The translations under genes and the position numbers were made by a program. The notes beneath the pieces were generated by a model, which was given only the letters and a program-made list of their open reading frames with translations, had not been told where the DNA came from and searched no databases. From NCBI RefSeq assembly GCF_024451105.1, contig NZ_JANGEY010000003.1, forward strand, positions 332,221 to 396,220: DNA of 64,000 bases, written 5' to 3'. Each line of letters starts with the position of its first letter. The first letter of the stretch is position 1. The stretch is from Stutzerimonas stutzeri. GTDB lineage: Bacteria; Pseudomonadota; Gammaproteobacteria; Pseudomonadales; Pseudomonadaceae. This document shows positions 8,459 through 19,206 of this stretch, in pieces.

Positions 8459-9424
8459 TCAGCCCTCGCGCAGGGCGCCGCCGCAACTGGAGCCCTGGCC
8501 GGCGGTGCAGGCGAAGCAGTGGTCGCGGGTGACGATGGGGTTGCCGTCCAGTCGGTCGCTCAGCAGGTCGCGCAGGTGGGGGCGCTGGCGGCCGATCAGC
8601 TCGAGCGGCAGACCGAGCATCTGGTTGAAGTCGCAGTCGTACAGGTAGCCCTGCCAGTCGACGCTGACCAGCGTGCGGCACATCACCGCCGCGAGGTTCT
8701 CGGCGCGGTAGCTGTCGCGCAGCAGCTGCAGGTAGGCGTCGAACTGGCCGCGGCTGACCAGGGTGCTGCCGAAACGGGCGATGGGCTGGTTGGTGATGGT
8801 CAGCAGGTGGTCGAAACGGATGCCGAACTCCGCGGCCAGGTGCGCCTTGTAGTCGGCCTCCAACGCCGTCTGTGGCGGCGGCAGGCTCGGCCCCTGCGGG
8901 TTGTACACCAGGTTGAGCACCAGCCCTTCGCCGCTCCCGTAGCCGAGGGCGTTGAGCCGGTGCAGGCCGGCGATGCTGCGCTCGAACACCCCCTCGCCGC
9001 GCTGGCGGTCGACGTTGTCGCGCGCGTAGCAGGGCAGCGAGGCGGTGACTTCCACGCCCTCGCCGGCGAGGAACTCGGCGAGATCCTCCTGCCCCGGTTC
9101 GCCGAGGATGGTCAGGTTGCAGCGGTCGATCACCCTGAGGCCGGCGCGCCGCGCATGGCCGACCAGCTCGCGGAAGCGCGGGTGCAGTTCCGGCGCGCCG
9201 CCGGTCAGGTCGAGGCAGTGCAGCGGCCGGGCGTCGAGCACCTCGAGGAGGATCGCCAGGGTGGCGTCGTCCATGCTCTCGGTGCGGGTCGGCCCGGCGT
9301 TGACGTGGCAGTGCAGGCAGCGCTGGTTGCAGCGGTAGGTCAGGTTGACCTGCAGGACTTCCAGCCGACCGCGCCGGATGGCCGGGAAGCCGAGGGCATC
9401 GAGCAGCGGCAGGATGTCGTGCAT
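8459..9424 (-). CDS. arsS: Radical SAM protein ArsS (arsenosugar biosynthesis)
   Basis: A 321-residue radical SAM enzyme. The iron-sulfur and SAM motif C-x3-C-x2-C appears as YRCNQRCLHCHVNAGP near residue 30, followed by DLTGGAPEL. The C-terminal half is the DUF3641-type domain with further cysteines ending CFACTAGQGSSCGG. In homologues described as (seleno)proteins, a C-terminal position near here can be selenocysteine; this copy uses an ordinary cysteine codon. ArsS builds the deoxyadenosyl moiety of arsenosugars from SAM and methylated arsenic. The start at 9424 is preceded by GAGGAG. It heads the minus-strand operon and is divergent from two glycosyltransferase genes annotated with the same pathway. 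No arsM methyltransferase lies in view. Confidence 0.88.
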   Translation of the reverse strand: MHDILPLLDALGFPAIRRGRLEVLQVNLTYRCNQRCLHCHVNAGPTRTESMDDATLAILLEVLDARPLHCLDLTGGAPELHPRFRELVGHARRAGLRVIDRCNLTILGEPGQEDLAEFLAGEGVEVTASLPCYARDNVDRQRGEGVFERSIAGLHRLNALGYGSGEGLVLNLVYNPQGPSLPPPQTALEADYKAHLAAEFGIRFDHLLTITNQPIARFGSTLVSRGQFDAYLQLLRDSYRAENLAAVMCRTLVSVDWQGYLYDCDFNQMLGLPLELIGRQRPHLRDLLSDRLDGNPIVTRDHCFACTAGQGSSCGGALREG

Positions 9425-9517
9425 GGCGGCGGTTTCTCCTCGGCGCGCCGCCGCGGGTGCGCGGGCGGCCATACTGAACTATAGGTTTCCTTCATCGAAC
9501 TGCTGCGAGTCGTCGCC

Positions 9518-10198
9518 ATGCCCGAGCGAAGTTGCCCGCCCCCCGCGCTGATCCTGGTGTGCAAGCGCCCCTCCCTCGGACATGGCAAGCAGCGCCTCGC
9601 CGCCCTCCTCGGCAAGGCGACGGCGCTTGCGATCGCCGAGCGGCTGCTGGACTGCGCGCTGGAGGACCTGGCCGCCTGGCCGGGCCCCCGGGTGATCGCC
9701 CCGGACGCTGCCGAGCACTGCGCCTGGGCCGCCGCCCGGCTGCCCGGCGGCCTGTGCCTGGCACAGACCTCCGGCAACCTCGGCGCTCGGCTCAACGCCC
9801 TCGACCGCCGCCTGCGCGCGGCCGGCCACGGCGTGCTGGCGTTCATCGGCAGCGACGCGCCGGCGCTCGGCGAGGAGCACTACCGGCGGGTGCGCGAAGC
9901 GCTCGCCGAGGCGGACACGGCGCTGCTCGCCGCGCGCGACGGCGGCGTGGTGCTGATGGCCTCGCGCCGGCCCTGGCCGGCGCTGGCCGGCCTGCCGTGG
10001 AGCAGCGCCGGGCTGGGGCAGGCGCTGGCCGAGGCCTGTCGGCGTGCCGGGCACGAGGTGCGGCTCTGCGGCGAGTCCTTCGACGTCGACCGCCCCAGCG
10101 ACCTGCGGCAGGCGCGGCAGGCGCTGGCGAACGACCCGCGTCCGGCGCGCCGGCGGCTGCTCGCCGCACTGGCCGGACTGGACGAGGTCCGCGCATGA
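9518..10198 (+). CDS. TIGR04282-family (DUF2064) arsenosugar-type glycosyltransferase
   Basis: A 226-residue DUF2064 protein with a GT-A-like nucleotide-sugar fold: LILVCKRPSLGHGKQRLA at the N-terminus (the CKRP..G..K.RL signature), FIGSDAPAL in the middle as the metal-binding region, and FDVDRPSDL near the end. Proteins of this type are annotated as TIGR04282 arsenosugar biosynthesis glycosyltransferases because they co-occur with ArsS. It lies divergent from arsS with about 90 bases between starts, and overlaps the next gene by ATGA, so the two are translationally coupled. The exact sugar donor and acceptor are unproven. Confidence 0.85.
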   Translation: MPERSCPPPALILVCKRPSLGHGKQRLAALLGKATALAIAERLLDCALEDLAAWPGPRVIAPDAAEHCAWAAARLPGGLCLAQTSGNLGARLNALDRRLRAAGHGVLAFIGSDAPALGEEHYRRVREALAEADTALLAARDGGVVLMASRRPWPALAGLPWSSAGLGQALAEACRRAGHEVRLCGESFDVDRPSDLRQARQALANDPRPARRRLLAALAGLDEVRA

Positions 10199-10953
10199 GC
10201 GCAGCCGCCGGAATCAGCGTGATCGTTCCCTGCCTGCGCGACGAGAGCGTCCTCGAACAACTGCTCGGCCAGTTGCAGGAAATGGCCGGCCGGGACGGCC
10301 AGCCGCTGCAGGTCATCGTCGTCGACGGCGCGGCCGGCAAACGCTGCCGCGCGCTGTGCGAACGCTACGGCGCCCTCTGGGTGGCGGCCGAACCCTGTCG
10401 CGGCGAGCAGCTGCGCCAGGGCGCGGCGCTGGCCAGCCACGAGATCCTCTGGTTCCTGCACGCCGACGCCGAGCTCGACGGCCAGCCGCTGGCCGAACTG
10501 CGCCGGGCCATCGCCGAGGGGGCGGCCGGCGGCTGGTTCGCCTTCCGCTTCGGCGGAGCGCCGCCCTGGCCGGGACGGCTGATCGAGCGGGCGAGCAACT
10601 GGCGCGCGCGCTTCGGCGTGCCCTACGGCGACCAGGGCCTGTTCGTGCGCCGCGACGCCTACTTCGCCGCCGGCCAGCACGCGCCCTGGCCGCTGTTCGA
10701 GGAGGTGCCGCTGGTCCGCAGCCTGCGCCGGCACGCCGAGCTGCGCTGCCTGGCATCGGGGCTGCGGGTCAGCTCGCGGCGCTGGCAGCGCGACGGCTGG
10801 TGGCGGCGCTCGCTGGGCAATCGCCTGCTGGCGCTGGGCTTCCTGCTCGGCCTCTCGCCGCAGCGTCTGGCTCGCCTGTACGTCGGGAGAGCAGCTTCGG
10901 GAAGGTCGGCGGGCAGGCGCAAGAGATCGCCGGACTCGGAGGAGTCGGTCTAG
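10195..10953 (+). CDS. TIGR04283-family (GT2) arsenosugar-type glycosyltransferase
   Basis: A 252-residue family 2 glycosyltransferase. The N-terminus ISVIVPCLRDES is the GT2 beginning; ILWFLHADAELD carries the DxD-like metal site; YGDQGLFVRRDAYFAAGQ and EEVPLVRSLRRHAEL are typical of the TIGR04283 subfamily. The start at ATG 10195 overlaps the stop of the previous gene (ATGA). With that gene and the divergent arsS operon it forms an arsenosugar-type cluster. The sugar transferred is not known from sequence. Confidence 0.87.
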   Translation: MSAAAGISVIVPCLRDESVLEQLLGQLQEMAGRDGQPLQVIVVDGAAGKRCRALCERYGALWVAAEPCRGEQLRQGAALASHEILWFLHADAELDGQPLAELRRAIAEGAAGGWFAFRFGGAPPWPGRLIERASNWRARFGVPYGDQGLFVRRDAYFAAGQHAPWPLFEEVPLVRSLRRHAELRCLASGLRVSSRRWQRDGWWRRSLGNRLLALGFLLGLSPQRLARLYVGRAASGRSAGRRKRSPDSEESV

Positions 10954-11093
10954 GCCACTCGCCACGGCGATGCGCGCCGAACGGCCGAGCGCCGCCCCCC
11001 GTTCGACACGCGGCGCAGGCACGAACTAGGCTGGGGGAACGATCAGGACGGCAGGCCGCCCGGCCCGCCAACGACTCCGCGAGGCCCATCGCC

Positions 11094-12436
<1,343 letters not shown>

Positions 12437-12440
<4 letters not shown>

Positions 12441-14401
12441 CCGAGCAGCCGGGTCGCCCCCTGCACCCGACGGGTGAACCACAGCACCCGGCTCACCCCG
12501 CGGGTGACCGCCACGTAGGCCAGGCGCAGGCTCTCGTCCTGCATGGCCTGGTCGTAGTCGCTGCGGAAGAAGCCCGAGCGGGCGTACAGCGCATTGCGCA
12601 GCGGATGCGGCTCGACCGGCAGGCAGTCGTCGAGGATCACCGCCACCTCGGCCTGCAGCCCCTTGGCGCGGTGGATGGTCAGCGCCTCGACCGGCAGCTT
12701 GCGGCCCAGTTCGCGCCGGATGCGCTGCAGCGGCTCGTTGCGCCGGCTGAGCAGCAGCACCGCAGTGCGCTCGGCGTCCGGACGGCCGGCGGCATGCTCG
12801 CACTGGGCGCGGATCTGCGCGAGCAGCGCGTCCAGCGGGCCGCTCGGGTCGAAGCCGCTCACCACCCTGACGCCGTGGTCGCCCGGCCGGGTCGGACGTA
12901 CCGCCCGGCTGGCCTTGGCCTGCTTGACCGTCACCTTGGCGAGCAGCTTCTCGCCGTCGCGGATCACCGGTTCGACCGAGCGGTAGTTGGCGGTGAGGTT
13001 CAGTACGGCGCTGGCTGCGGCCCGGCCCTTGCCGGGGAAGTGACGGTCGAAGTCCATGAACAGCTCCGGCGAGCTGCCCCGCCAGCCGTAGATCGACTGC
13101 CAGTCGTCGCCGATGGCCATCAGGCTGACCGCCTCGCCGGCGCGCGCCAGGCGGCCATGCACGGCCTGCAGCCACTGGACGATCTGTGGCGAGATGTCCT
13201 GGAATTCGTCGATCAGCAGATGGCCGAAGGGCGCGAGGTCGGCGGTCGGCGGCTCCGTACCCTCCTCCGCCAGCAGCTCGGCGAGGCGCCGGAAGGCGCC
13301 GTTGAAGGTCGTCAGCCCCTGCTCGGCGAGCAGCGCCTCGAAGTGCTTCCAGAAGAGCGCCAGCGCGGCGACGAACTGGCGTTCGCGCTCCGGGCAGTCC
13401 AGCGTCTCGGCGTCCAGGCGGTCGATGCGCAGGCCGATGCTCTCGATGAAGCCGGCCTGCTGCCAGAAGGCCTCGTACGGCGGCACGGCGGCGAACTCGC
13501 CGGCCAGGCGCAGGGCGTCCTGCGGCGCGCGGCCTCGCCCGCCCTCCGGCGCCGGCTGGTCGAGCAGCGCATGCAGCCGGGCGGCGAACTCCGGCTCCGC
13601 GGCGTAGCAGCGCTGGTAGGCCTGCCGCAGCAGGCGCTGCTGGGCCGGGCGCAGGCGGCCGCCCAGGGGATTGTCCGGCTCCTCGGCGGCGGCGCTCTGG
13701 TCGTCCAGCTGCTCGAACCAGGCCGGCGCGCCGAGCCGGCTGCGGGCCAGCTGCGCCATGGCCGAGTGGAAGGTGCGCACGCACTGACGCGCCTGCGCCT
13801 CGCCGAATGGGTATTGCCAGAAGCCCAGCAGCCGCTGCAGCTGCTCGCGCAGCTCGGCGCAGGAGGCGTTGGTGAAGGAGATCACCGTCAGGCGCTCGGC
13901 CGGGATGCCCAGGTGGCAGAGCATGAACACCACGCGCAGCACCAGGGTGGTGGACTTGCCGGAGCCGGCCCCGGCGAAGATCCGCGTGGCCGGCCGGCGG
14001 GCGAGGATCATCGCCCACTGCTCTTCGGAAGGCTCGCGCAGCACCCCGGCGGCCACCGCCTGGGCGACCTGCGCGCGCATCGCCGCGACCTGCGCGGCCG
14101 CGACCGGCAACGGCCCTGGGCCGTAGATGCCGGCAGGCGGGCGCTCCGCGCCACGCGCGGAGGGCTTGGCGGCCTTCTTCGCCGCCTTGCGCTTGGGCGC
14201 CGCGGCACGGCTGGCGGGCTTGGCGGCCGCGCTCTTGCGCTCGGCGCGCGGCGCCGGCGGCTGATGGAACAGCGCGCCGCGGCGCTCGTCGCGCAGGTAG
14301 GCGGCGGTACGCGGGAAGCAGCGCGCGAGGGCGCCGGAGAGCAGCTGCCGGTAGTGGCGCACGGCAGCCAGCAGATCGCCGCGGCGCTCGTCGCGCTTCA
14401 T
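12437..14401 (-). CDS. UvrD/Rep-family superfamily 1 DNA helicase with basic N-terminal extension
   Basis: A 654-residue SF1A helicase. An N-terminal extension of about 100 residues includes a Lys/Ala/Pro-rich stretch (residues about 55-85) likely to be disordered and DNA-binding. The Walker A motif GAGSGKS is at residues 144-150, motif II is LLIDEFQDIS, motif III GDDWQSIYGWRGS, motif V ALTIHRAKGLQAEV, and motif VI LAYVAVTRG. It starts at ATG 14401 inside the stop of the KfrA-like gene (ATGA), so the pair is coupled. It is shorter than UvrD or Rep (about 670-720 residues) and its pairing with a KfrA-like protein suggests a dedicated role rather than general repair. That role is unknown. Confidence 0.88.
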
Positions 14402-15498
14402 CGTCCGCCCTCCCCGGCCCGGCTCTCGGCGTCCGCCGTCGGTCGCTCCTCGGCGCCGGCCGCCGGGACGCCGGCCGCTGGATCGCCAGCCGCTGGATCG
14501 CCAGCCGCCGTGGCCACGGCGGAGGTCAGCGGGGCGCTCTGCAGGGCGCTGAAGCGCGCGGCCATCTCGCTCAGGCCGACCTGCAGCGCCTGCGTCTGGG
14601 CGGACTGCGCGAGCAGCGCCTCGCCGAGCCGCTGCGCTTCGGCCTGCAGGTCGGCGGTGCGCGCCTGCAGCAACTCACGGCCGGCCTCGGCCTGGGCGAG
14701 CCGGGCGGTCGACTCGCCCAGCTCCCGTTCCCGGCGCTGCAGGCGGTCGTGCTGCGCGGCCATGTCCCGGCGCATCTGCGCGTTCTCGGTGACGAAGCGT
14801 TCGTTGTCGCGGTTCAGCCGGGTCAGCTCGTCCTGGCGGACGATCAGGCTCTGCTGCAGCTGGCGGAGCTCCATCTGCAGCTGCTGGACCTGCGCCTCGT
14901 GGCGGCGCTGCTCCTGCTCGCGCTGCTCGCGGCTGGCCGCGCGGTAGTGCTCCAGGGCCTCGCGGGCGTGGCGGTGCTTGTCTTCCAGGGAGTGGATCTG
15001 CGCGTCGCGGTCGGCCAGGCGCAGGCAATGGTCTTCGCCGGCCTGGACCAGGCGTGCGACCTCGACCTCGGCCGCCTGGCGCTGCTCCCGCTCCTCGGCA
15101 TGGGCGCGCTGCGCCTGCTGCAGCTGGGCGTCCAGCGCGGCCTTGTCGGCCTCCAGCTGGCGGATGCGTGCGGCGGCCTGCTCGAGCTGCTGCAGGTAGC
15201 CGGCGCGCTCGCCGGCCAGCTCCTCGCGCTCGCCGGCCACCGCCGCCCAGGCTTCCTGCTGCAGGCGCTCGGCCAGCTGCGCGACCAGTGCGACCAGCTC
15301 CTCGCCCAGCGGCGGGGCCGCCGTGCCCTGCCCCGCCGCGGCTTCTTCCAGCTCGCGCAGGTAGCGGTGGATGGTGGTTTTCGAACCGGTATTGCCCAGC
15401 TCCATGCGCACCGCATCGATGCTCGGATGCTCGCCCCGGGCCAGCAGTGCCTGACGCGCCTTCTGGACCAGTGCCTTGTTGATGCCGCCGCGGGCCAT
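14398..15498 (-). CDS. KfrA-like DNA-binding coiled-coil protein
   Basis: A 366-residue protein. Residues 1-55 match the KfrA N-terminal DNA-binding domain found on IncP plasmids (VQKARQALLARGEHPSIDAV, GSKTTIHRYLRELE). From about 75 to 320 it is almost all Glu/Gln/Leu/Arg-rich heptads, a long alpha-helical coiled coil. The tail has an AAGDP-type repeat encoded by tandem 15-base units (14464-14510). Plasmid KfrA represses itself and forms filament-like assemblies near plasmid DNA. This copy is chromosomal in context, coupled to a helicase and divergent from a tyrosine recombinase. It probably binds the dyads in the AT-rich gap beyond its start. Confidence 0.87.
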   Translation of the reverse strand: MARGGINKALVQKARQALLARGEHPSIDAVRMELGNTGSKTTIHRYLRELEEAAAGQGTAAPPLGEELVALVAQLAERLQQEAWAAVAGEREELAGERAGYLQQLEQAAARIRQLEADKAALDAQLQQAQRAHAEEREQRQAAEVEVARLVQAGEDHCLRLADRDAQIHSLEDKHRHAREALEHYRAASREQREQEQRRHEAQVQQLQMELRQLQQSLIVRQDELTRLNRDNERFVTENAQMRRDMAAQHDRLQRRERELGESTARLAQAEAGRELLQARTADLQAEAQRLGEALLAQSAQTQALQVGLSEMAARFSALQSAPLTSAVATAAGDPAAGDPAAGVPAAGAEERPTADAESRAGEGGR

Positions 15499-15508
15499 GG
15501 ATCGCTCC

Positions 15509-15535
15509 TACGATTTCGTACCGTATTACGTATTA
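15509..15535 (-). promoter_or_regulatory. Dyad and direct repeats before the KfrA-like gene
   Basis: TACGA-TT-TCGTA (15509-15520) is followed by the tandem GTATTACGTATTA (15523-15535) in an AT-rich stretch 11 bases before the KfrA-like start. The position suits autoregulation, as known for plasmid KfrA. Binding is inferred. Confidence 0.4.
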
Positions 15536-15595
15536 TCTTCTTACATGCTATCAAAGCTCTGCTTTCAGTCAATGAAATCGGATGATTTAGGATAC

Positions 15596-15612
15596 GATAA
15601 TCACGAATTATC
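15596..15612 (+). promoter_or_regulatory. Inverted repeat GATAAT-N5-ATTATC before the recombinase gene
   Basis: A perfect 6-bp dyad with a 5-base centre, 66 bases upstream of the recombinase start, in the same AT-rich control region. It could be an operator for the KfrA-like protein or a recombinase core site; neither is shown. Confidence 0.35.
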
Positions 15613-15678
15613 CAATCTCATGGCGGCAAGGCGGCGCGAAAGGCCGCTCGAGCGATACGAAACGGTAGGGAGTGGGCG

Positions 15679-16638
15679 ATGAACGAGGTCGAGCGTTATC
15701 TGCAGGCGGGCACGCGGGAGAACACCCGGCGCAGCTACCAGGCGGCCATCGAGCATTTCGAGGTGAGCTGGGGCGGCTTCCTGCCGGCGACCAGCGACGG
15801 CATCCTCCGCTACCTGGCGGCCTACGCCGGCCAGCTGGCCCTCGCCACGCTCCGCCAGCGCCTGGCCGCCCTGGCCCAGTGGCACGTCAGCCAGGGCTTC
15901 CCCGATCCCACCAAGGCGCCGGCGGTACGCCAGATGCTCAAGGGCATCCGCGCCCTGCATCCGCAACAGGCCCGCCAGGCCGCGCCGCTGCAGGTGCAGC
16001 ATCTGCAGCAGGCCGCCGACTGGCTGGAGCACGCGGCGCAGCAGGCCGCCGAGCGCGGCGAGCTGGCCCGCCTGCGGCGCTGTCGTCGCGATCTGGCGCT
16101 GCTGCTGATCGGCTTCTGGCGCGGCTTCCGCAGCGACGAGCTGTGCCGTCTGCGCGTCGAGGACATCCGCGCCGAGGCCGGCGTCGGCATGACCCTCTAC
16201 CTGCCGTTCGACAAGGGCGACCGCGAGCGCCGCGGCACCCACTACCGGGTGCCGGCGCTGCGCCGGCTGTGTCCGGTGGCGGCCTGCCTGAACTGGATCG
16301 AGGTCGCCGGCCTGAGCGAGGGCCCGCTGCTGCGACGCATCGACCGCTGGGGCAACCTGGCGGCGGAAGAGCTCAACCCGGCCGGCCTGAGCCCCTTGCT
16401 GCGACGCATCCTCGCGCGTGCCGGGGTGCCGGCCGAGGCCTACAGCAGCCACTCGCTGCGCCGCGGCTTCGCCACCTGGGCGACGCGCAACGGCTGGGAT
16501 CTCAAGGCGCTGATGAGCTACGTGGGCTGGCGCGACGCCCGCTCGGCGCTGCGCTACATCGACCCGAGCACGTCCTTCGGCGGCCTGGCGCTGGACGGCG
16601 GCGAAGCCGGCCGCCCGACGGGGCGCAACGAGCCCTGA
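15679..16638 (+). CDS. Tyrosine recombinase/integrase
   Basis: A 319-residue XerC/D-like recombinase. An N-terminal SAM-like core-binding domain (TRENTRRSYQAAIEHF) occupies residues 1-95. The catalytic domain keeps R151 (RGFRSDELCRLR), K179, H258-x-x-R261 (HSLRRGFAT), W284 and nucleophile Y293 (LRYID), so it should be active. The start at 15679 follows a purine-rich site, GTAGGGAG. It is divergent from the KfrA-like and helicase genes across an AT-rich gap of 180 bases. It lacks the arm-binding domain of phage integrases, and no att repeats or tRNA gene were found, so it may act on chromosomal or plasmid sites rather than integrate a prophage. Confidence 0.88.
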   Translation: MNEVERYLQAGTRENTRRSYQAAIEHFEVSWGGFLPATSDGILRYLAAYAGQLALATLRQRLAALAQWHVSQGFPDPTKAPAVRQMLKGIRALHPQQARQAAPLQVQHLQQAADWLEHAAQQAAERGELARLRRCRRDLALLLIGFWRGFRSDELCRLRVEDIRAEAGVGMTLYLPFDKGDRERRGTHYRVPALRRLCPVAACLNWIEVAGLSEGPLLRRIDRWGNLAAEELNPAGLSPLLRRILARAGVPAEAYSSHSLRRGFATWATRNGWDLKALMSYVGWRDARSALRYIDPSTSFGGLALDGGEAGRPTGRNEP

Positions 16639-16735
16639 GCACTGCGCGTTCCGGTCGCCTGCAGGGCGCGCCGCCGCCGTGTTATGTTGCGCGGCATTCG
16701 CCCACCCCGGGCGCCTGCCATCACGAGGAGTCCCG

Positions 16736-17224
16736 ATGCTGATCCGCACCCTGAGCCTGGCCGCCCTGCTCGCCGCTGCCCTGCCGAGCTTCGCCGAAGA
16801 GTACAAGGTCGGCGCGCTGACCATCGACCAGCCATGGTCGCGCGAGCTGCCGCCCAACGCGCCGGCCGGCGCCGCCTACTTCACCCTGCACAACCAGGGC
16901 GACGCCGACCGCCTGGTCGCCGCCAGCACCCCGCGCGCCGGGCACAGCGAACTGCACGCCCACCTGCATCAGGACGGCCTGATGAAGATGGTGCAGATCC
17001 CGGCCGTGGAGATCCCCGCCAAGGGCGCGGTGGCGTTCCAGCCGGGCGGCAATCACGTGATGCTGTTCGGCCTCGCCCAGCCGCTCAAGGCCGGCGAGCG
17101 CTTCCCGCTGACCCTAGAGTTCGAGAAGGCCGGCAAGGTCGAGGTGCAGGTGGAGGTTCGCAGCGCCGACGGCCACATGGGCCACGGCATGCCGATGGAC
17201 CACGGCAAGCATCGGGGCCACTGA
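16736..17224 (+). CDS. PCu(A)C-family periplasmic copper chaperone
   Basis: A 162-residue protein with a signal peptide of about 20 residues (LSLAALLAAALPSFA). The PCu(A)C fold is clear from QPWSRELPPNAPAGAAYFTLHN and its copper site of His and Met residues (HSELHAHLHQDGLMKM and NHVMLFGL). The C-terminal tail, with five histidines and three methionines, may add a further copper site. The family delivers Cu(I) to the CuA centre of cytochrome oxidase or handles periplasmic copper. GAGGAG lies 5 bases before ATG 16736. It stands alone, with a strong two-way hairpin after it. Confidence 0.9.
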   Translation: MLIRTLSLAALLAAALPSFAEEYKVGALTIDQPWSRELPPNAPAGAAYFTLHNQGDADRLVAASTPRAGHSELHAHLHQDGLMKMVQIPAVEIPAKGAVAFQPGGNHVMLFGLAQPLKAGERFPLTLEFEKAGKVEVQVEVRSADGHMGHGMPMDHGKHRGH

Positions 17225-17244
17225 GCCGCCCGCCAGGCTCGATG

Positions 17245-17277
17245 CGACGAGGCCCGCCAGTTCGGCGGGCCTCGTCG
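17245..17277. terminator. Bidirectional hairpin terminator between the copper chaperone and gor
   Basis: A 14-bp perfect stem (CGACGAGGCCCGCC with its complement) closes a 5-base loop and is followed by TTT. It lies between two convergent genes and probably ends both transcripts. Confidence 0.75.
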
Positions 17278-17291
17278 TTTCCATCCGTCGC

Positions 17292-18650
17292 TCAGTCCGC
17301 TCGCGGCGTGCGCATGGTGACGAACTCCTCGGCGGCCGTCGGGTGGATGCCGATGGTCTCGTCGAACACCGCCTTGGTGGCGCCGGCCTTGAGCGCCACC
17401 GCCAGGCCCTGGACGATCTCGCCGGCGTCCGGGCCGACCATGTGGCAGCCGAGCACCCGGTCGCTGTCGGCGTCGACCACCAGCTTCATCAGAGTGCGTT
17501 CCTGGCAGTCGGTCAGGGTCAGCTTCATCGGCCGGAAGCGGCTCTCGAACACCTGGACGCGGTAGCCCTGCTCGACCGCCTGCTGCTCGGTGAGGCCGAC
17601 GGTGGCGATGTTCGGCAGGCTGAACACCGCGGTGGGAATCAGCGCGTAGTCGACCGGACGGTACTGCTCGGGCCTGAACAGCCGGCGCGCCACCGCCATG
17701 CCCTCGGCCAGCGCCACCGGGGTCAGCTGCACTCCGCCGGTGACGTCGCCGATGGCGAGGATCGACGGCACGCTGGTGCGATACTCGTCGTCGACGGCGA
17801 TGAAGCCGCGCGCGTCCAGCGCCACACCGGCGTTCTCCAGGCCCAGATCGTCGAGCATCGGCCGCCGCCCGGTGGCGTAGAACACGCAGTCGGTCTCCAG
17901 CACGCGGCCGTCGCGCAGGCTGGCCAGCAGGCTGCCGTCGGCCTGGCGCTCGATGCTGGCGATGTCGCTGTTGAACTGCAGGTCCAGGCCCTTCTTGCGC
18001 AGCTCCTCCTCCAGATGCGTGCGCACCGCTTCGTCGAAACCGCGCAGGAAGCGCTGGCCGCGGTACAGCAGGCTGGTCTGCGCGCCGAGACCGTGGAAGA
18101 TCGACGCAAATTCGACGGCGATGTAGCCGCCGCCGACCACTAGCACGCGGCGCGGCAGCTGCTCCAGGTAGAAGGCCTCGCTGGAGGTGATCGCCAGCTC
18201 CCTGCCGGGGATGTCCGGCACCTGCGGCCAGCCGCCGACAGCGATCAGGATGTGCTCGGCGCTGTAGCGCCGGCCGTTCACCTCGACCTCGTGGGCGCCG
18301 ACGATGCGCGCATGGCCTTCCAGCAGGGTCACGCCGCTGTTGACCAGCAGGTTGCGGTAGATGCCGTTGAGGCGCTGGATCTCGCGGGTCTTGTTGCCGA
18401 TCAGGGTCGGCCAGTCGAAGCTCGCGCCCTCCAGCGACCAGCCGTAACCGGCCGCCTGCTCGAACTCCTCGGCCATGTGCGCGCCGTATACCAGCAGCTT
18501 CTTCGGCACGCAGCCGACGTTGACGCAGGTGCCGCCCAGGTAGCGGCTTTCGGCCACCGCCACGCGAGCGCCGAAGCCGGCGGCGAAGCGCGCCGCACGC
18601 ACGCCGCCGGAGCCGGCGCCGATGACGAACAGATCGTAGTCGTAGGACAT
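17292..18650 (-). CDS. gor: Glutathione-disulfide reductase
   Basis: A 452-residue NADPH-dependent flavoenzyme reducing oxidised glutathione. It shows the FAD motif [17 protein letters not shown], redox cysteines CVNVGC near residue 45, the NADPH motif [15 protein letters not shown], and the C-terminal catalytic HPTAAEE of the dimer partner. The sequence [16 protein letters not shown] from ATG 18650 fits Pseudomonas Gor, with AAGGAGG about 6 bases upstream. It is divergent from a VOC protein gene. Confidence 0.93.
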   Translation of the reverse strand: MSYDYDLFVIGAGSGGVRAARFAAGFGARVAVAESRYLGGTCVNVGCVPKKLLVYGAHMAEEFEQAAGYGWSLEGASFDWPTLIGNKTREIQRLNGIYRNLLVNSGVTLLEGHARIVGAHEVEVNGRRYSAEHILIAVGGWPQVPDIPGRELAITSSEAFYLEQLPRRVLVVGGGYIAVEFASIFHGLGAQTSLLYRGQRFLRGFDEAVRTHLEEELRKKGLDLQFNSDIASIERQADGSLLASLRDGRVLETDCVFYATGRRPMLDDLGLENAGVALDARGFIAVDDEYRTSVPSILAIGDVTGGVQLTPVALAEGMAVARRLFRPEQYRPVDYALIPTAVFSLPNIATVGLTEQQAVEQGYRVQVFESRFRPMKLTLTDCQERTLMKLVVDADSDRVLGCHMVGPDAGEIVQGLAVALKAGATKAVFDETIGIHPTAAEEFVTMRTPRAD

Positions 18651-18737
18651 GCTTTTCCTCCTTGCAGGCCTGGCAGGATACCGGAGAACGCCGCCCCGAG
18701 CGTGTATGCTCTGGCAGAGCACGCGGGAGGATCGACG

Positions 18738-19160
18738 ATGGCCACCACCCTCACCCACATCGCCCTGCACGTGCCGGACCTCGACGCCTGCATCGCCTTC
18801 TACCGGGAGTTCTGCGGCATGCGGGTGATCCACGAGCGCGCAGGCAAGGGCTCGCGCATCGTCTGGATGGCCGAGCCGGGCCAGGAACACCGCTTCATCT
18901 TCGTCATCATGCCCGGCGGCACCCGCCGCGAGCTGGCCGCGGACGACTACAGCCACTTCGGCTTCGCCATGGACAGCCGCGCGGCGGTGGACGCCATCGC
19001 CGCGCGCGCCACCGCGGCCGGCTGCCTGATCTGGCCGCCGCGCGACGAGCCTTACCCGGTCGGCTACTACTGCGGCCTGCGCGACCCGGCCGGCAACTAC
19101 GTGGAGTTCAGCTACGGCCAGCCGCTGGGGCCGGGTTCGGAAGCGATGCCCATCCCCTGA
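18738..19160 (+). CDS. VOC (glyoxalase I-like) family protein
   Basis: A 140-residue single-domain VOC protein. It has paired beta-alpha-beta-beta-beta units with [22 protein letters not shown] at the start (in two parts) and [13 protein letters not shown] at the end. Candidate metal ligands are the early His (THIALHV), SHFGFAM and the late Glu (YVEFS). It resembles lactoylglutathione-lyase-like proteins but is too general to assign a reaction. It is divergent from gor, which might hint at a glutathione-linked role. Confidence 0.8.
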   Translation: MATTLTHIALHVPDLDACIAFYREFCGMRVIHERAGKGSRIVWMAEPGQEHRFIFVIMPGGTRRELAADDYSHFGFAMDSRAAVDAIAARATAAGCLIWPPRDEPYPVGYYCGLRDPAGNYVEFSYGQPLGPGSEAMPIP

Positions 19161-19165
19161 AAACG

Positions 19166-19191
19166 ACGAGGCCGCCCGCAGGCGGCCTCGT
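19166..19191. terminator. Hairpin terminator between the VOC gene and galU
   Basis: ACGAGGCCGCC pairs perfectly with GGCGGCCTCGT around the tetraloop CGCA. It sits between the convergent VOC and galU genes and can serve both. An AAA tract precedes the stem, giving a short T-run for the galU direction. Confidence 0.65.
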
Positions 19192-19206
19192 GGTTGCGAC
19201 GCGAAC

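Noticed and set aside
15600..16640. Prophage or integrative element around the tyrosine recombinase
   Set aside because: No tRNA, direct repeats, excisionase or phage structural genes are near, and the flanking genes are ordinary chromosomal ones.
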